Source: JAJZCD01 sp964570005
GTDB lineage: Bacteria; Patescibacteriota; Saccharimonadia; Saccharimonadales; UBA4665
Length of the DNA: 55,215 bases
Assembly: GCA_964570005.1 (NCBI GenBank)
Contig: CAZMWE010000003.1
Span: forward strand, 1 to 55,215
Reading direction: 5' to 3'
The notes under the pieces are model-generated. The model was not told the origin of the DNA. It worked only from the letters and a program-made list of their open reading frames with translations, and searched no databases. The position numbers and the translations under genes were made by a program. Below are positions 16,666 to 24,908 of the stretch, piece by piece; position 1 is the stretch's first letter; every line of letters starts with the position of its first letter.

Positions 16666-18441
16666 CTAACCCACACCCTGCGAGAGTATAAGCGCCGTAC
16701 TGGGCGGTAACACTAGCATTCCGTTGCCGGATTGTACCTGCACATCCGGTACATGAATGCCTGCGAAATCGGGGCTGTATTTTTTGTCGCTGCTACAGAA
16801 GCGTATCCGCCATTTGCCGTTGCGCGGAAACGCCAGGCTGTAGTTCGTAAAAGCACGGTTGCCTAGATTTATCACGACGACTACATCGTCTTTTATTCCG
16901 CCGTTTTGCCAGCGGTGGTACGCTATGACCTTATTGGCCTCGTCCACATGGAACAGATTCATCGCCCGGGCACTTAGACCCGCTGTCGTACCCCGCAGAT
17001 TCCGGCGCAAGGCTATGAGTGCCCGATACGCATCAACAATCCCTTTGTGTGTTTCGGTGCTCTGCCATTCCAGCCCTTCCCAGTCATTAAAGTCGCCGTC
17101 CATTACAAACTCCTGCCCCTGCAACAACATCGGTATACCGGGTGCCGTGAACAGCACGGCGGCCGCAAGCAATGCTTGCTGGCGTGCAAATAGCCCCGTT
17201 CCCTGACCGGGTGCCACCACGGCGTTGAAACGGGCACCACCGTTGGCCGCCGAATCATGAGAATCAATGAAAGTCACCTTTTGCATGGCATCATCGTTAT
17301 AACGCCGCGCCAGCTCGCCGAGCAGCCCCACCAGGTTTATCTTATCCGGGTCGCTGGAACTGAACGCCTCGCGCGCCGCCTGCGGCAAGCAGACTTCCCA
17401 TTGCGCCATAAACCCGGCTCCGCCCTCATGAGCTGGTTTGGTAATGTATTCGTTCGCACCCACATCCTCGCCGACGGTGAATGTCGACGGGTTCAGTTTG
17501 CGAGCCACTTCGTTTATCTGCTGTAATAAGTACCAGCCATCTGCGATATCGGTCGCCGGCGCATCATTTCTGCCCTCGGCATTGCGGATAAATATTGTCG
17601 AGTCTACACGCAGGCCGTCTACGTGGCAGTCGTACATCCACATCCGCACGTTGTCCAGGATGTAATCGCGCACTTCAGGCCGGCCATAGTCCGGACGCGT
17701 GTCGCCCCACGGTGTCGCGCTACGCCAGTCGTTATAAAAATAGATGCCACCTTTGCCGTCCTGTGACCAACCATCGAACTGCCACATGTCAAAACTTAAA
17801 GGACCCAGGTGGTTATACACTACGTCGAGGATGACAGCTATGCCCTTCTTGTGCGCCGCGTTTACAAACTCCAGAAACTTATACCGGCCACCATACTGCG
17901 CCTCCACGGCGTACAGATACATCGGCGTATAGCCCCAGAATTCACGCAGCGGTGACATGGTGGCTATCGGCATAAGCTCGATAGTGGTGATGCCCAGCTT
18001 CACCAGATAATCCAGCTTGGCAGTAACGTCTTCGAACGTGCCAATAGTAGACGGGTCCGGACGGTAAAACGTGCCGACATGCAGCTCATAGATAACTTGC
18101 TTCTCGAGCTCAACCGGACTGAAGTCGTGGTCGGTCCAGTTGAAGTGTTTGTCAACCACCACCGCATTGCCGGCCGCCGTGGTGACCTGCAGCGCACGGG
18201 GATCGGTGCGCGATAACGTCTGCTCGCCGTTCGTGATAATATAGCGATATTCCTGCCCCGCCTGCGCGCCCGGCACTACCGCAGCCCAGTAGCCGTCGCC
18301 CTCGCTTTGCATCGGCTGCATCTGCCAATAGTTAAACGACCCGGTCACTGATACCGCTGTCGCAAACGGCGCCCAGACGCGAAAACTCACGCCGCTTTTT
18401 AGTACCACCGCACCGACATCTTTTTTGTGTTGCCCACTCAT
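16666..18441 (-). CDS. GH13 glucan enzyme, branching-enzyme-like
   Basis: The 591 residues show an N-terminal CBM48-type domain (about 10-100), then the GH13 barrel: region I DVVYNH (206-211), region II GLRVDST with nucleophile Asp280, region III VGEDVG with acid/base Glu325, and region IV IDSHDS with Asp396; a beta-sandwich C-terminus follows. The layout resembles GlgB or malto-oligosyltrehalose trehalohydrolase, and the exact reaction cannot be told by eye. No signal peptide, so it is probably cytoplasmic glycogen or maltodextrin metabolism. GATAAT (18450-18455) ends 8 nt before the ATG. Confidence 0.85.
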   Translation of the reverse strand: MSGQHKKDVGAVVLKSGVSFRVWAPFATAVSVTGSFNYWQMQPMQSEGDGYWAAVVPGAQAGQEYRYIITNGEQTLSRTDPRALQVTTAAGNAVVVDKHFNWTDHDFSPVELEKQVIYELHVGTFYRPDPSTIGTFEDVTAKLDYLVKLGITTIELMPIATMSPLREFWGYTPMYLYAVEAQYGGRYKFLEFVNAAHKKGIAVILDVVYNHLGPLSFDMWQFDGWSQDGKGGIYFYNDWRSATPWGDTRPDYGRPEVRDYILDNVRMWMYDCHVDGLRVDSTIFIRNAEGRNDAPATDIADGWYLLQQINEVARKLNPSTFTVGEDVGANEYITKPAHEGGAGFMAQWEVCLPQAAREAFSSSDPDKINLVGLLGELARRYNDDAMQKVTFIDSHDSAANGGARFNAVVAPGQGTGLFARQQALLAAAVLFTAPGIPMLLQGQEFVMDGDFNDWEGLEWQSTETHKGIVDAYRALIALRRNLRGTTAGLSARAMNLFHVDEANKVIAYHRWQNGGIKDDVVVVINLGNRAFTNYSLAFPRNGKWRIRFCSSDKKYSPDFAGIHVPDVQVQSGNGMLVLPPSTALILSQGVG

Positions 18442-18736
18442 TTATGGTCATTATCTCTACTTTTTACCGCAAGCGCAAGCAATTTTGCTTGGGGTGGCTA
18501 AACACCAAAGGGATATTGCTTATGTCAAACTCGGGTTAAAACTCAGGTTCGCTATGGTATTTTACATAACACCTATGTTCGCTGGAGCTAACGGTACTGC
18601 CCGCTATCGACCGACAAGTACTTATCAGAAATATATTGGCAGAATATTCAAGAAATAGGCCGTCTCCTTTGCAAAGGCAACGCTACTGGGACGGTGCATT
18701 AGTTCCGTTACGACGTAGTCGTCTGGGAGCCAACCA
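18442..18736. other. intergenic region with inverted repeat upstream of GH13 gene
   Basis: This stretch carries the leaderless GH13 promoter (-) and, just upstream of it, CAAGCA-attt-TGCTTG at 18476-18491, a possible operator for the sugar gene. No convincing ORF; the frame across it begins inside the GH13 gene and lacks signals. Confidence 0.4.
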
Positions 18737-19330
18737 ATGGATAAACCTACCGGTCCTGATAACCGCTCCTTCACCTCTGGCAGTAACCAGGGGGTCGTGC
18801 TACGACAAGTAAAGCCTCCTGCGAGCGGTTGGCTTCGTGTGGACAGGGGCCAAGCAACCTGCCTGGCAGTTCCGCATGGCGAGTTTGCTCATGTTTTTGC
18901 CCCGACACTGTCCGATGGCAGTATAGGCATCGCTGGTCTAGCATGGGCACAGAGGGTACGTTTGGCTTTTATTGCGCACATCAACGAGGTAACAGGTGAT
19001 GAACTACTACGTAAGTCGAGCTACCTCCTGCCTCAATTCGCTACCATGGCCCTAAGAAGATATATGGCGTCAAGGGTAGAGATGCATGTAATATATGACG
19101 CAGCGGCCAAGAGCTCTCCCGATTATGGGCAACGTCAGGGGGAGCCGACTACCTGGCACTACCTCGACCGGCTTGAAGTAGTGACCCAGCGTTTGACTGC
19201 GATATTCCCCAGGACCAATATACGCCTTGAGGCATGTTCCCAACCTGCCAACTACACTCTTAGTGCTAGTGTTTTCACAGATTCGGAGCCTCGTATGGAC
19301 TTTGGTCGCATAAGTGAGACCTATCAGTAA
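18737..19330 (+). CDS. hypothetical protein, 197 aa
   Basis: A soluble protein with no transmembrane helix and no motif that I recognise. It has a strand-rich first half (GWLRVDRGQATCLAVPHGEF) and a helical second half containing YLDRLEVVTQRLTAIFPRTNIRLE. A GGGAG sequence 7 nt before the ATG supports the start. The gene stands alone between the divergent GH13 gene and the ABC operon. Coding is supported by length and composition only. Confidence 0.55.
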   Translation: MDKPTGPDNRSFTSGSNQGVVLRQVKPPASGWLRVDRGQATCLAVPHGEFAHVFAPTLSDGSIGIAGLAWAQRVRLAFIAHINEVTGDELLRKSSYLLPQFATMALRRYMASRVEMHVIYDAAAKSSPDYGQRQGEPTTWHYLDRLEVVTQRLTAIFPRTNIRLEACSQPANYTLSASVFTDSEPRMDFGRISETYQ

Positions 19331-19536
19331 TTATCATCTACAAGCCTGACCGTCCGTATCAACACCCGTTTGCCACCTCCAACTGCTCGCTCACTTTGCC
19401 AGAAGGATCGGTCACAAAATATTGAGAGTATGGGCCAGAGTTCCTGCGGCTCAGAACTAATGCCAACCATAAGATCCTGGAAAATAGTTGCAAGTTTTAC
19501 AAAAAACCGTAAGCTTATAAGTAACGTAGCGCAAGC

Positions 19537-19542
19537 TATACA
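19537..19542 (+). promoter_or_regulatory. -10 box of the ABC operon (TATACA)
   Basis: TATACA ends 9 nt before the ATG of the ATPase gene, the same spacing as in other leaderless starts here; no ribosome site is present. The region 19331-19536 before it holds no credible gene. Confidence 0.5.
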
Positions 19543-19551
19543 ACAGAAACC

Positions 19552-20229
19552 ATGGCAGAGAATAACGTCATCGAACTCCAGGACGTAACCAAAACCTATC
19601 GTTTAGGCGACGAGGTGTTGAACGCCCTGGATAATGTTGATTTTTCAGTCCGATCAGGCGAATTCGTGGCGATAACCGGTCCAAGCGGCTCGGGCAAATC
19701 GACGCTCGCGAACATTATCGGCGGCCTGGACCGGCCGACGAGCGGCACGGTACTCATCGACGGCAGCGACTTGTCGCACGTACGCGACCGACAACTTTCA
19801 GATTATCGTAATCACCATATCGGCTTCGTATTCCAGTCGTTCAACCTCCAGGGAACACAGACCGCGTTAGAGAACGTGATGCTGCCGCTGGTATTCGCCC
19901 GTATGAAGCCAAAGGAACGCAAAGCCCGTGCCAAAGAGTGTCTAGAAAAGGTCGGCTTGGGCGATCGGCTCAAGCACCGGCCCAGTCAGTTGAGCGGCGG
20001 CCAACGGCAGCGCGTAGCCATTGCCCGCGCTCTGGCCGTCAACCCCAGCATCATTCTGGCCGACGAGCCGACCGGCAACCTCGATACTGCCCGCGGCGAA
20101 GAAATCATGCGGCTACTCAAAGACCTGAACAAGCAGGGGATCACCCTGGTAGTGATTACGCACGACCAGACGATTGCCCGACAGGCAGACAGGATTATTC
20201 AAGTACGTGATGGGAAAGTGGCGCACTGA
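19552..20229 (+). CDS. MacB/LolD-type ABC transporter ATPase
   Basis: The 225-residue ATPase has Walker A GPSGSGKST, the Q-loop in FVFQSFNLQGTQTALENV, signature LSGGQRQRVAIARAL, Walker B ILADEPTGNLD and the H-loop VITHDQ. The pattern is that of the MacB/LolD/FtsE group. Its stop overlaps the start of the permease gene by one base (TGATG), so the subunits are translationally coupled. These systems act as mechanotransmission pumps for peptides, lipoproteins or drugs; substrate unknown here. Confidence 0.93.
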   Translation: MAENNVIELQDVTKTYRLGDEVLNALDNVDFSVRSGEFVAITGPSGSGKSTLANIIGGLDRPTSGTVLIDGSDLSHVRDRQLSDYRNHHIGFVFQSFNLQGTQTALENVMLPLVFARMKPKERKARAKECLEKVGLGDRLKHRPSQLSGGQRQRVAIARALAVNPSIILADEPTGNLDTARGEEIMRLLKDLNKQGITLVVITHDQTIARQADRIIQVRDGKVAH

Positions 20230-21635
20230 TGAGATTGACCGATTACATAGCAATCGCTTTTCGCAATATCCGCCGCAGCAAATTGCGCAGCGCACTTACC
20301 ATCTTTGCAGTGGTGATTGGCGCCACCAGCATCACTATCATGCTGGCGGCAGTGTTTAGCCTGAAGGGCTTTATGACCAAGCAGTTTGAAGCCAACGGCA
20401 CGTTCCAACAGGTGGAGGTATCGCCGCAAACCGACATTACCTGGGGCGACAACAATGGTAGTAATTGCCAAGACTGCGTAAAGCTGACTGACGACTTAGC
20501 GACTAAGATCGGCGGGATGCAGCACGTTGTGGGAGTGACTCGGCAGACTCAGGTGGGACAGTTCCAAGCATTGACGTATGGCAACCAAAAGCTGCGCACC
20601 CAGGAAATGAGTGCTTACGACGCAAACGGCATAATTGCGACCCAGGTACTGGCGGGGCGGGACATTAATGCTACCGACAAAACAGGCGTGTTAACCATCA
20701 GCTCCGACTACGCTGATAAGCTCGGTTTCAAACATAATTACCAGGCTTTAATCGGCAAGAAAGTCGGTCTGATGACACAAGGCTGGTACAACGGCGTTGG
20801 TACTGACCCATTGCAGCGGTTTAACGATCAACAAGCTTGGTTTAAGGCGCATCCTGGGGCTAGTGGTAACGACTACCAGCCTGCGCCGGTAACGCTGACA
20901 GGCACGATCGTTGGCATAACCTCAGCGAGCGACCGTAACTACGTGATCCGCGTACCGCTCGATTGGGCGCGCGGCATGGAGGAACAACAGAACGTTATGT
21001 ACTCAAATCAAAAGTGTGATCGCAATGGCTGTACTCAAGGCACACCAACTGTCACCACTGAAGATGAACTGGCCAAGCAGGGCTACAACTCATACATCGT
21101 CAAGGTCGATGAATCTTCCAATGCGGCTGCAGTCGCAAAGGCCATTCGTACTAACTACAAAATCGGTGCGGCCGATGCCCAAACTGAAATCAAGTCACAG
21201 CTGGCCATCTTTAACATACTTGGCTTAGTGCTTGGCGGTATCGGCGGTATCGCCCTGGTGGTCGCGGCCGTCGGCGTGGTAAACACCATGGTAATGTCGA
21301 TTCTGGAGCGTACGCGGGAAATCGGTGTCATGCGCGCCGTCGGTGCGCGCCGTGGTACGGTCAGCGCACTATTCACGTTCGAAGCGGCACTGCTCGGATT
21401 CTTTGGCGGCGTGATAGGCTTAGGCGTTGGCTACGGCGCAGTACTGATTGCCAACCCGATCATCAACAAACAATTGTCATCTAATAACATCACCAGTTCC
21501 AACATCATTACGCTACCAATTTGGCTGATTCTGGGTGTAGTGGGCCTTACGACGCTCATCGGTATTTTAGCCGGCCTATACCCAGCGCGCCGGGCTGCCC
21601 ACTTGGATCCGGTCGAAGCTCTGCATTATGAGTAA
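20229..21635 (+). CDS. MacB-type ABC transporter permease
   Basis: The 468 residues have one N-terminal transmembrane helix (about 22-45), a large extracytoplasmic MacB_PCD-type domain, and three C-terminal helices (about 335-460) with the FtsX signature MVMSILERTREIGVMRAVGA. Two CxxC-like pairs in the outside domain (Cys80/Cys83 and Cys263/Cys268) could form disulfides. It pairs with the ATPase just upstream. The downstream gene is convergent after 15 bp, with no clear terminator between. Confidence 0.92.
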   Translation: MRLTDYIAIAFRNIRRSKLRSALTIFAVVIGATSITIMLAAVFSLKGFMTKQFEANGTFQQVEVSPQTDITWGDNNGSNCQDCVKLTDDLATKIGGMQHVVGVTRQTQVGQFQALTYGNQKLRTQEMSAYDANGIIATQVLAGRDINATDKTGVLTISSDYADKLGFKHNYQALIGKKVGLMTQGWYNGVGTDPLQRFNDQQAWFKAHPGASGNDYQPAPVTLTGTIVGITSASDRNYVIRVPLDWARGMEEQQNVMYSNQKCDRNGCTQGTPTVTTEDELAKQGYNSYIVKVDESSNAAAVAKAIRTNYKIGAADAQTEIKSQLAIFNILGLVLGGIGGIALVVAAVGVVNTMVMSILERTREIGVMRAVGARRGTVSALFTFEAALLGFFGGVIGLGVGYGAVLIANPIINKQLSSNNITSSNIITLPIWLILGVVGLTTLIGILAGLYPARRAAHLDPVEALHYE

Positions 21636-21650
21636 ATCACGGCCAGCAAA

Positions 21651-22577
21651 CTAAAGACTCCGGTCCAAAGACGTAGACAGCTTGTCGAGGTCTTCTTTGT
21701 ACTGTGCGGCATGTGCGGGCGTAACGGCGTGGCCGGAATGGTTAAGCTTCCAATACAGGTACATTGCGCCACCTAATTTATCAAACTTATGCCACGCCTT
21801 AAGCCTCTGCTCGTCTACGACACCACCGGCGTCAGTGTACCCCGCGAATAGTGCGGTCTTTTCCTGTCTCGTAATATGTATCCGCCACTTGCCTCTGTTA
21901 TATGCCATATCTTCATAAAACACAGTTGAAAAGTCAGCCACAGGGTCAGTAAACCTTGAGAACTCCCAGTCTATAAGTGAAACCATGTCACTGTTCACGA
22001 GCATATTGCTTAAGCTCACATCACCATGTGTCAAAGACGGCGCAATTGCGTACAGTTTTTGCGATTGAAAATAATCTCTCGCTCTGTTGGCTAGCCTTTT
22101 TAGCATGTCATCAGGGTGATTTAAAAATGTCTGCTCATCACCAAACCGTTTGCTTGCCCCTAGAAATTCCTGCCAGAAATCAAGCTCCAGCATGTCGTCA
22201 GACCGCACGCTATGAACATGTGCTAGCAGCCTACCAAGATTTTCAAACTGCTGAAGGCTTAGGCCCCCGACTTGCTTGCCCCCCATGTAGCTTTCTAAAA
22301 TCCAAGCCCTGCCAATTATAGACCGGGCCTCATCAAAATAGATAAGCTTGGGTACTTGCTCAAGATGGAGTAAACCGAGCGCCCGCGCCTCATGGGCGAG
22401 ATTAGCTACGTCACTGTACTTCGCAACTCGCAGCACCAGCCTGGTCTCCCCGCAGTCCAGTACAAAGGTGTCATTGCCCTCTCCGCTACCCAATGTGATG
22501 TACTGACCCGTAAAACCCGTTACTTCTGACTCATTAACTAGGTTCTGAATATCCTGCAGGCTTATGTCTGTTGGCAT
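21651..22577 (-). CDS. aminoglycoside-phosphotransferase-family (APH) protein
   Basis: The 308 residues show a kinase-like fold: an N-lobe with LVLRVAKYSDVANLAHEARAL (nucleotide-binding Lys and Glu), the catalytic loop SLTHGDVSLSNMLV (Brenner HxDxxxxN variant) and SLIDWEFSRFTDPVADFS (metal-binding Asp). The substrate could be an aminoglycoside, choline or another small alcohol, so resistance should not be assumed. I chose the ATG at 22577; the longer frame adds a hydrophobic T-rich leader that looks like promoter DNA (TATTAT just before this ATG). First gene on the accessory island side. Confidence 0.75.
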   Translation of the reverse strand: MPTDISLQDIQNLVNESEVTGFTGQYITLGSGEGNDTFVLDCGETRLVLRVAKYSDVANLAHEARALGLLHLEQVPKLIYFDEARSIIGRAWILESYMGGKQVGGLSLQQFENLGRLLAHVHSVRSDDMLELDFWQEFLGASKRFGDEQTFLNHPDDMLKRLANRARDYFQSQKLYAIAPSLTHGDVSLSNMLVNSDMVSLIDWEFSRFTDPVADFSTVFYEDMAYNRGKWRIHITRQEKTALFAGYTDAGGVVDEQRLKAWHKFDKLGGAMYLYWKLNHSGHAVTPAHAAQYKEDLDKLSTSLDRSL

Positions 22578-23045
22578 AAAAAATAATAGCAACAAAAAAC
22601 TTTTCATAACAGCGAAGTTTTAAGTACGAGTAGCTTGGGAGACTAGCGACTAATGAGTTAAGCCGTTGGAAGGGCTCATTGAATAACAAATTCAGGCAAT
22701 ATCAGATGTGCGAAAGAGGAACGAGGTCTCTGCTCAATCCCCTGCAGCGTTTATACCCCTACAGCATAACCAACCAGAAGACCTTGTGCTTATCTAGATA
22801 AGCGCTTTCGATTACTTACAACCTGAATATGCCAAAGTGGGCATCCGAACAGATTCGAGGTGTATGTTTCGCGCTAGGGTGGAGAGGTGTAGCACACAGT
22901 TAATTTACACTCCCTGGTAGCAGAAATGAGGCGTTGGAAGGGTGTTATCGGTGATATTTACCTCGCCAACAAGCAGAGCAAGCCCAGTTACTAATCTTGA
23001 TATATTCCTTGTAGGTCTAGCACTGCTTAGGTATAGGACGAAAGG
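22578..23045. other. gene-free region with palindrome and repeat copy A
   Basis: No credible ORF in about 470 bp. It holds a 16-bp perfect palindrome (GCTTATCTAGATAAGC, 22788-22803) and repeat copy A (22882-23029), which abuts the toxin gene stop. Confidence 0.6.
22882..23029. repeat. 148-bp noncoding repeat, copy A
   Basis: It aligns along its whole length with 24734-24881, with blocks such as ACAGTTAATTTACACTCC and TATCGGTGATATTTACCTCG identical and scattered substitutions elsewhere. Read on the minus strand, GTTGG...CCAAC and GAGG...CCTT arms can form a hairpin. It lies 16 bp past the toxin stop on the minus strand. Confidence 0.75.
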
Positions 23046-23306
23046 CTAGCCATACAACTGGCTATGTGATCCTATTAGCGCAAATATAACTATCGTATCG
23101 CCGTCCAGTAGGTATAGTGCTCGGATATCGCCACTTATGCTCATGCTCCAGTAGCCCTTATATTCGCCTTTAAGTGGGTGGACTTTCAGCATCGGCAGCG
23201 TGGGGTCTACAGCAAACAACTGGACACGTTCGTCAAACTGGAGTTGTAGTTTGTGTGGTAACTTTCTATATTGTTTTTTAAACTTAGGCAAGTAGCGGAT
23301 AGTCAT
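23046..23306 (-). CDS. RelE/YafQ-type mRNA interferase toxin
   Basis: The 86 residues match the small RelE/ParE fold: MTIRYLPKFKKQYRKLPHKLQ at the N-terminus, KVHPLKGEYKGYWSMSISGDIRALYLLDGD in the core and ALIGSHSQLYG at the C-terminus, the His/Tyr-bearing end typical of YafQ-like ribosome-dependent RNases. It starts 5 nt after the antitoxin stop, as expected for co-expression under the antitoxin promoter. Confidence 0.88.
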   Translation of the reverse strand: MTIRYLPKFKKQYRKLPHKLQLQFDERVQLFAVDPTLPMLKVHPLKGEYKGYWSMSISGDIRALYLLDGDTIVIFALIGSHSQLYG

Positions 23307-23311
23307 GGCGT

Positions 23312-23581
23312 CTATTTTTTGAGGTCAGCTAGAAACTCTTCTACACTATCAAACTCTTTACTTGCTTTACCGCTTTTGAGTTCGGCTTCTACTTCCGCAA
23401 TCAGCTTTTCTAATTTAGGTGTCATTTGCTCGGGGGCGTACAGCTCAATACGACGAGTTGCTGCAACCTGACGTAAGTAAGCGTTTACCAACGTACTAAG
23501 AGTAAGCCCTGCACTATTAGCGACCTCTTGCGCAGAGGCTTTCACGTCTTTATCAACTTTAACACTTATGACTGTATTCAT
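23312..23581 (-). CDS. RelB/DinJ-type antitoxin
   Basis: The 89 residues begin with a ribbon-helix-helix region (MNTVISVKVDKDVKASAQEVANSAGLTLSTLVNAYLRQ) that binds DNA as a dimer, followed by a charged C-terminal tail that would wrap the toxin. The gene comes first in the operon. TATACT ends 7 nt before the ATG, and a 9-bp inverted repeat overlaps that box, which fits autoregulation. Confidence 0.88.
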   Translation of the reverse strand: MNTVISVKVDKDVKASAQEVANSAGLTLSTLVNAYLRQVAATRRIELYAPEQMTPKLEKLIAEVEAELKSGKASKEFDSVEEFLADLKK

Positions 23582-23617
23582 ACTACAGAGTATATTCTCT
23601 GTAGTTTATTATGTCAA
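23582..23617 (-). promoter_or_regulatory. toxin-antitoxin promoter with operator palindrome
   Basis: On the minus strand TTGACA (23612-23617), a 17-bp spacer and TATACT (23589-23594) form a near-consensus promoter. ACTACAGAG (23582-23590) and CTCTGTAGT (23597-23605) are perfect 9-nt inverted arms around the -10 box, the expected site for the RHH antitoxin dimer. Confidence 0.85.
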
Positions 23618-23737
23618 CTTCCCAGAGGAAGAAGGGATCCCTGAAGGAGTGTTTACAAAATGGCTATACCCAGCTCATCAGATACTCAGTCACTGCTAAA
23701 CATCGCGCTAGCAACAGTCGCAATAATTTAGTAGAGC

Positions 23738-23765
23738 TTATTAGGACCAAGCTCATAAATAATCC
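23738..23765 (-). repeat. short hairpin repeat after the Nudix gene
   Basis: Read on the minus strand, GAGCTT...AAGCTC arms form a hairpin just past the Nudix stop. A similar sequence (GAGCTT...AAGCTC then CACT) follows the HIT gene at about 24302-24327, sharing the inner TCCT.ATAAGCTC. No T-tract follows either copy. Confidence 0.5.
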
Positions 23766-23771
23766 TACGAC

Positions 23772-24233
23772 TTATATTTGGACAAGCTGATCCTGAGTGC
23801 TGTTTTTGAGCTTGTTTTGAGCCCATTTAGTAAGCTCTGGAATATTCTCAATTTTCGGTTCAAATTCTTTCAGGTTGTCAATTAAAACCCACTTGTATTC
23901 ACAATACTCTTCATTAGGCTTTATGTTGCCAGCAACGAAGATACCTGCGATGTGAGGCAAAATCATACTATTCCCGTCTTTTTTGCGGAAAAGTAGGTTA
24001 TATGTTTCGTCAGGTAACACAGCTACTCTGGCATTTTGGCCAATCTCTTCGTCTTTTTCTCGCTTCATTCCTGCCAAGATGGTTTTATCAGTAGTCTCCA
24101 TCTTACCGCCGATAAAAGAGTAAACTCCATCATAGTCGGCTTCACCCTTGCGTTTTGCTAGTAATACTTTGGTCTTGTCTTCTGATAGGACGATAAGTTT
24201 TTGGCAGTATTGGAAAAGTGTAGTGGAATTCAT
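23772..24233 (-). CDS. Nudix hydrolase
   Basis: The 153 residues carry a Nudix box GGKMETTDKTILAGMKREKD followed by EEIG, with the REx2EExG core intact and one extra residue in the first half, a known subtype spacing. These enzymes hydrolyse nucleoside diphosphates linked to another moiety, often as housecleaning. TATACT ends 6 nt before the ATG, so the message is leaderless. Its base composition is visibly more AT-rich than the flanking core genes, in line with an accessory origin. Confidence 0.85.
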   Translation of the reverse strand: MNSTTLFQYCQKLIVLSEDKTKVLLAKRKGEADYDGVYSFIGGKMETTDKTILAGMKREKDEEIGQNARVAVLPDETYNLLFRKKDGNSMILPHIAGIFVAGNIKPNEEYCEYKWVLIDNLKEFEPKIENIPELTKWAQNKLKNSTQDQLVQI

Positions 24234-24246
24234 ACCCTGAGTATAA

Positions 24247-24272
24247 CAAAAGACCTCTAAAACAGAGGTCTT
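24247..24272 (-). terminator. Rho-independent terminator upstream of the Nudix gene
   Basis: Read on the minus strand, AGACCTCT and AGAGGTCT form a perfect 8-bp stem with a 5-nt loop followed by TTTTG. It ends transcription from the HIT gene side and directly abuts the Nudix -10 box. Confidence 0.8.
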
Positions 24273-24327
24273 AATAACGCTTATGTTTGGAGGGCCACAG
24301 TGGAGCTTATCAGGACTAAATTAAGCT

Positions 24328-24672
24328 CTAAACCTCATGTAGCGGTTTTCCACTAGAAACATGGAAGTGTAAATGCTTTGAATCTTGATATTCACCTAAA
24401 TTGGTTAAAATGCGGCTACTTCCTTGCTCGGCGGTAGTCGATGCTGCTATTTCTTGAACTACTCCCAAAAGCTCAATAGCTATACTGTTCTTCAAATCTA
24501 ACGTCACAAAAGAATCTATATGCTGTTTTGGAATGATAACAATATGCGTCGGCCAGTGTGGCTTAGTATGATAAATCGCAAGAATATTGTCAGTTTCCTT
24601 GACGACTTGGATGTCGATTTTTCGGGGGATAATCAAGTCGCAGTAGATATCGGTACCTGTGTATTCAGTCAT
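24328..24672 (-). CDS. HIT-like nucleotide hydrolase/transferase (short)
   Basis: The 114 residues contain the histidine-triad motif HLHFHVSSG near the C-terminus and HIVIIPKQHIDSF in the middle, as in HIT proteins that cleave nucleotidyl phosphoramidates or dinucleotide polyphosphates. The motif ends HVSSG rather than the common HVHPR/HVLPR. TATGAT (24679-24684) ends 6 nt before the ATG. Like its neighbours it is AT-richer than the core genes. Confidence 0.85.
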   Translation of the reverse strand: MTEYTGTDIYCDLIIPRKIDIQVVKETDNILAIYHTKPHWPTHIVIIPKQHIDSFVTLDLKNSIAIELLGVVQEIAASTTAEQGSSRILTNLGEYQDSKHLHFHVSSGKPLHEV

Positions 24673-24687
24673 ACGATAATCATATCA

Positions 24688-24718
24688 AACAAAAAGACTC
24701 CTCAGATGAGAAGTCTTT
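24688..24718 (-). terminator. Rho-independent terminator upstream of the short HIT gene
   Basis: Read on the minus strand, a 12-bp stem (AAAGACTTCTCA with TGAGGAGTCTTT, one G-T pair) with a 2-nt apex is followed by TTTTTG. It separates the two HIT genes. Confidence 0.8.
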
Positions 24719-24733
24719 CATAGTGCTTATGCT

Positions 24734-24881
24734 TGGAGGTGCAGCGCACAGTTAATTTACACTCCTTGGTAGAAGAAATGGAGCGTTGGAGGGGTATTAT
24801 CGGTGATATTTACCTCGCTAACAGACAGAGTGAGCCAAGCCATTACGCTTGATGTATTCCTTGTGGGGTTAACACTATACT
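24734..24881. repeat. 148-bp noncoding repeat, copy B
   Basis: Second copy of the element at 22882-23029. Within the conserved hairpin, the arm CCAAC of copy A reads CTAAC here, which keeps a G-T pair with GTTGG. It lies 27 bp past the stop of the longer HIT gene, the same relative place as copy A after the toxin gene. Confidence 0.75.
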
Positions 24882-24908
24882 TCGCAAGGCCTGAAACGGT
24901 GAGCCGTG

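Noticed and set aside
18425..18658. 77-codon plus-strand frame upstream of the hypothetical 18737 gene
   Set aside because: It starts inside the GH13 gene, has no ribosome site and shows no recognisable feature.
22882..24881. Reading the repeats as integron attC sites
   Set aside because: GTTGG..CCAAC arms are suggestive, but the GTTRRRY and RYYYAAC cores are not matched and no integrase is in the window; kept only as an inference in the island finding.
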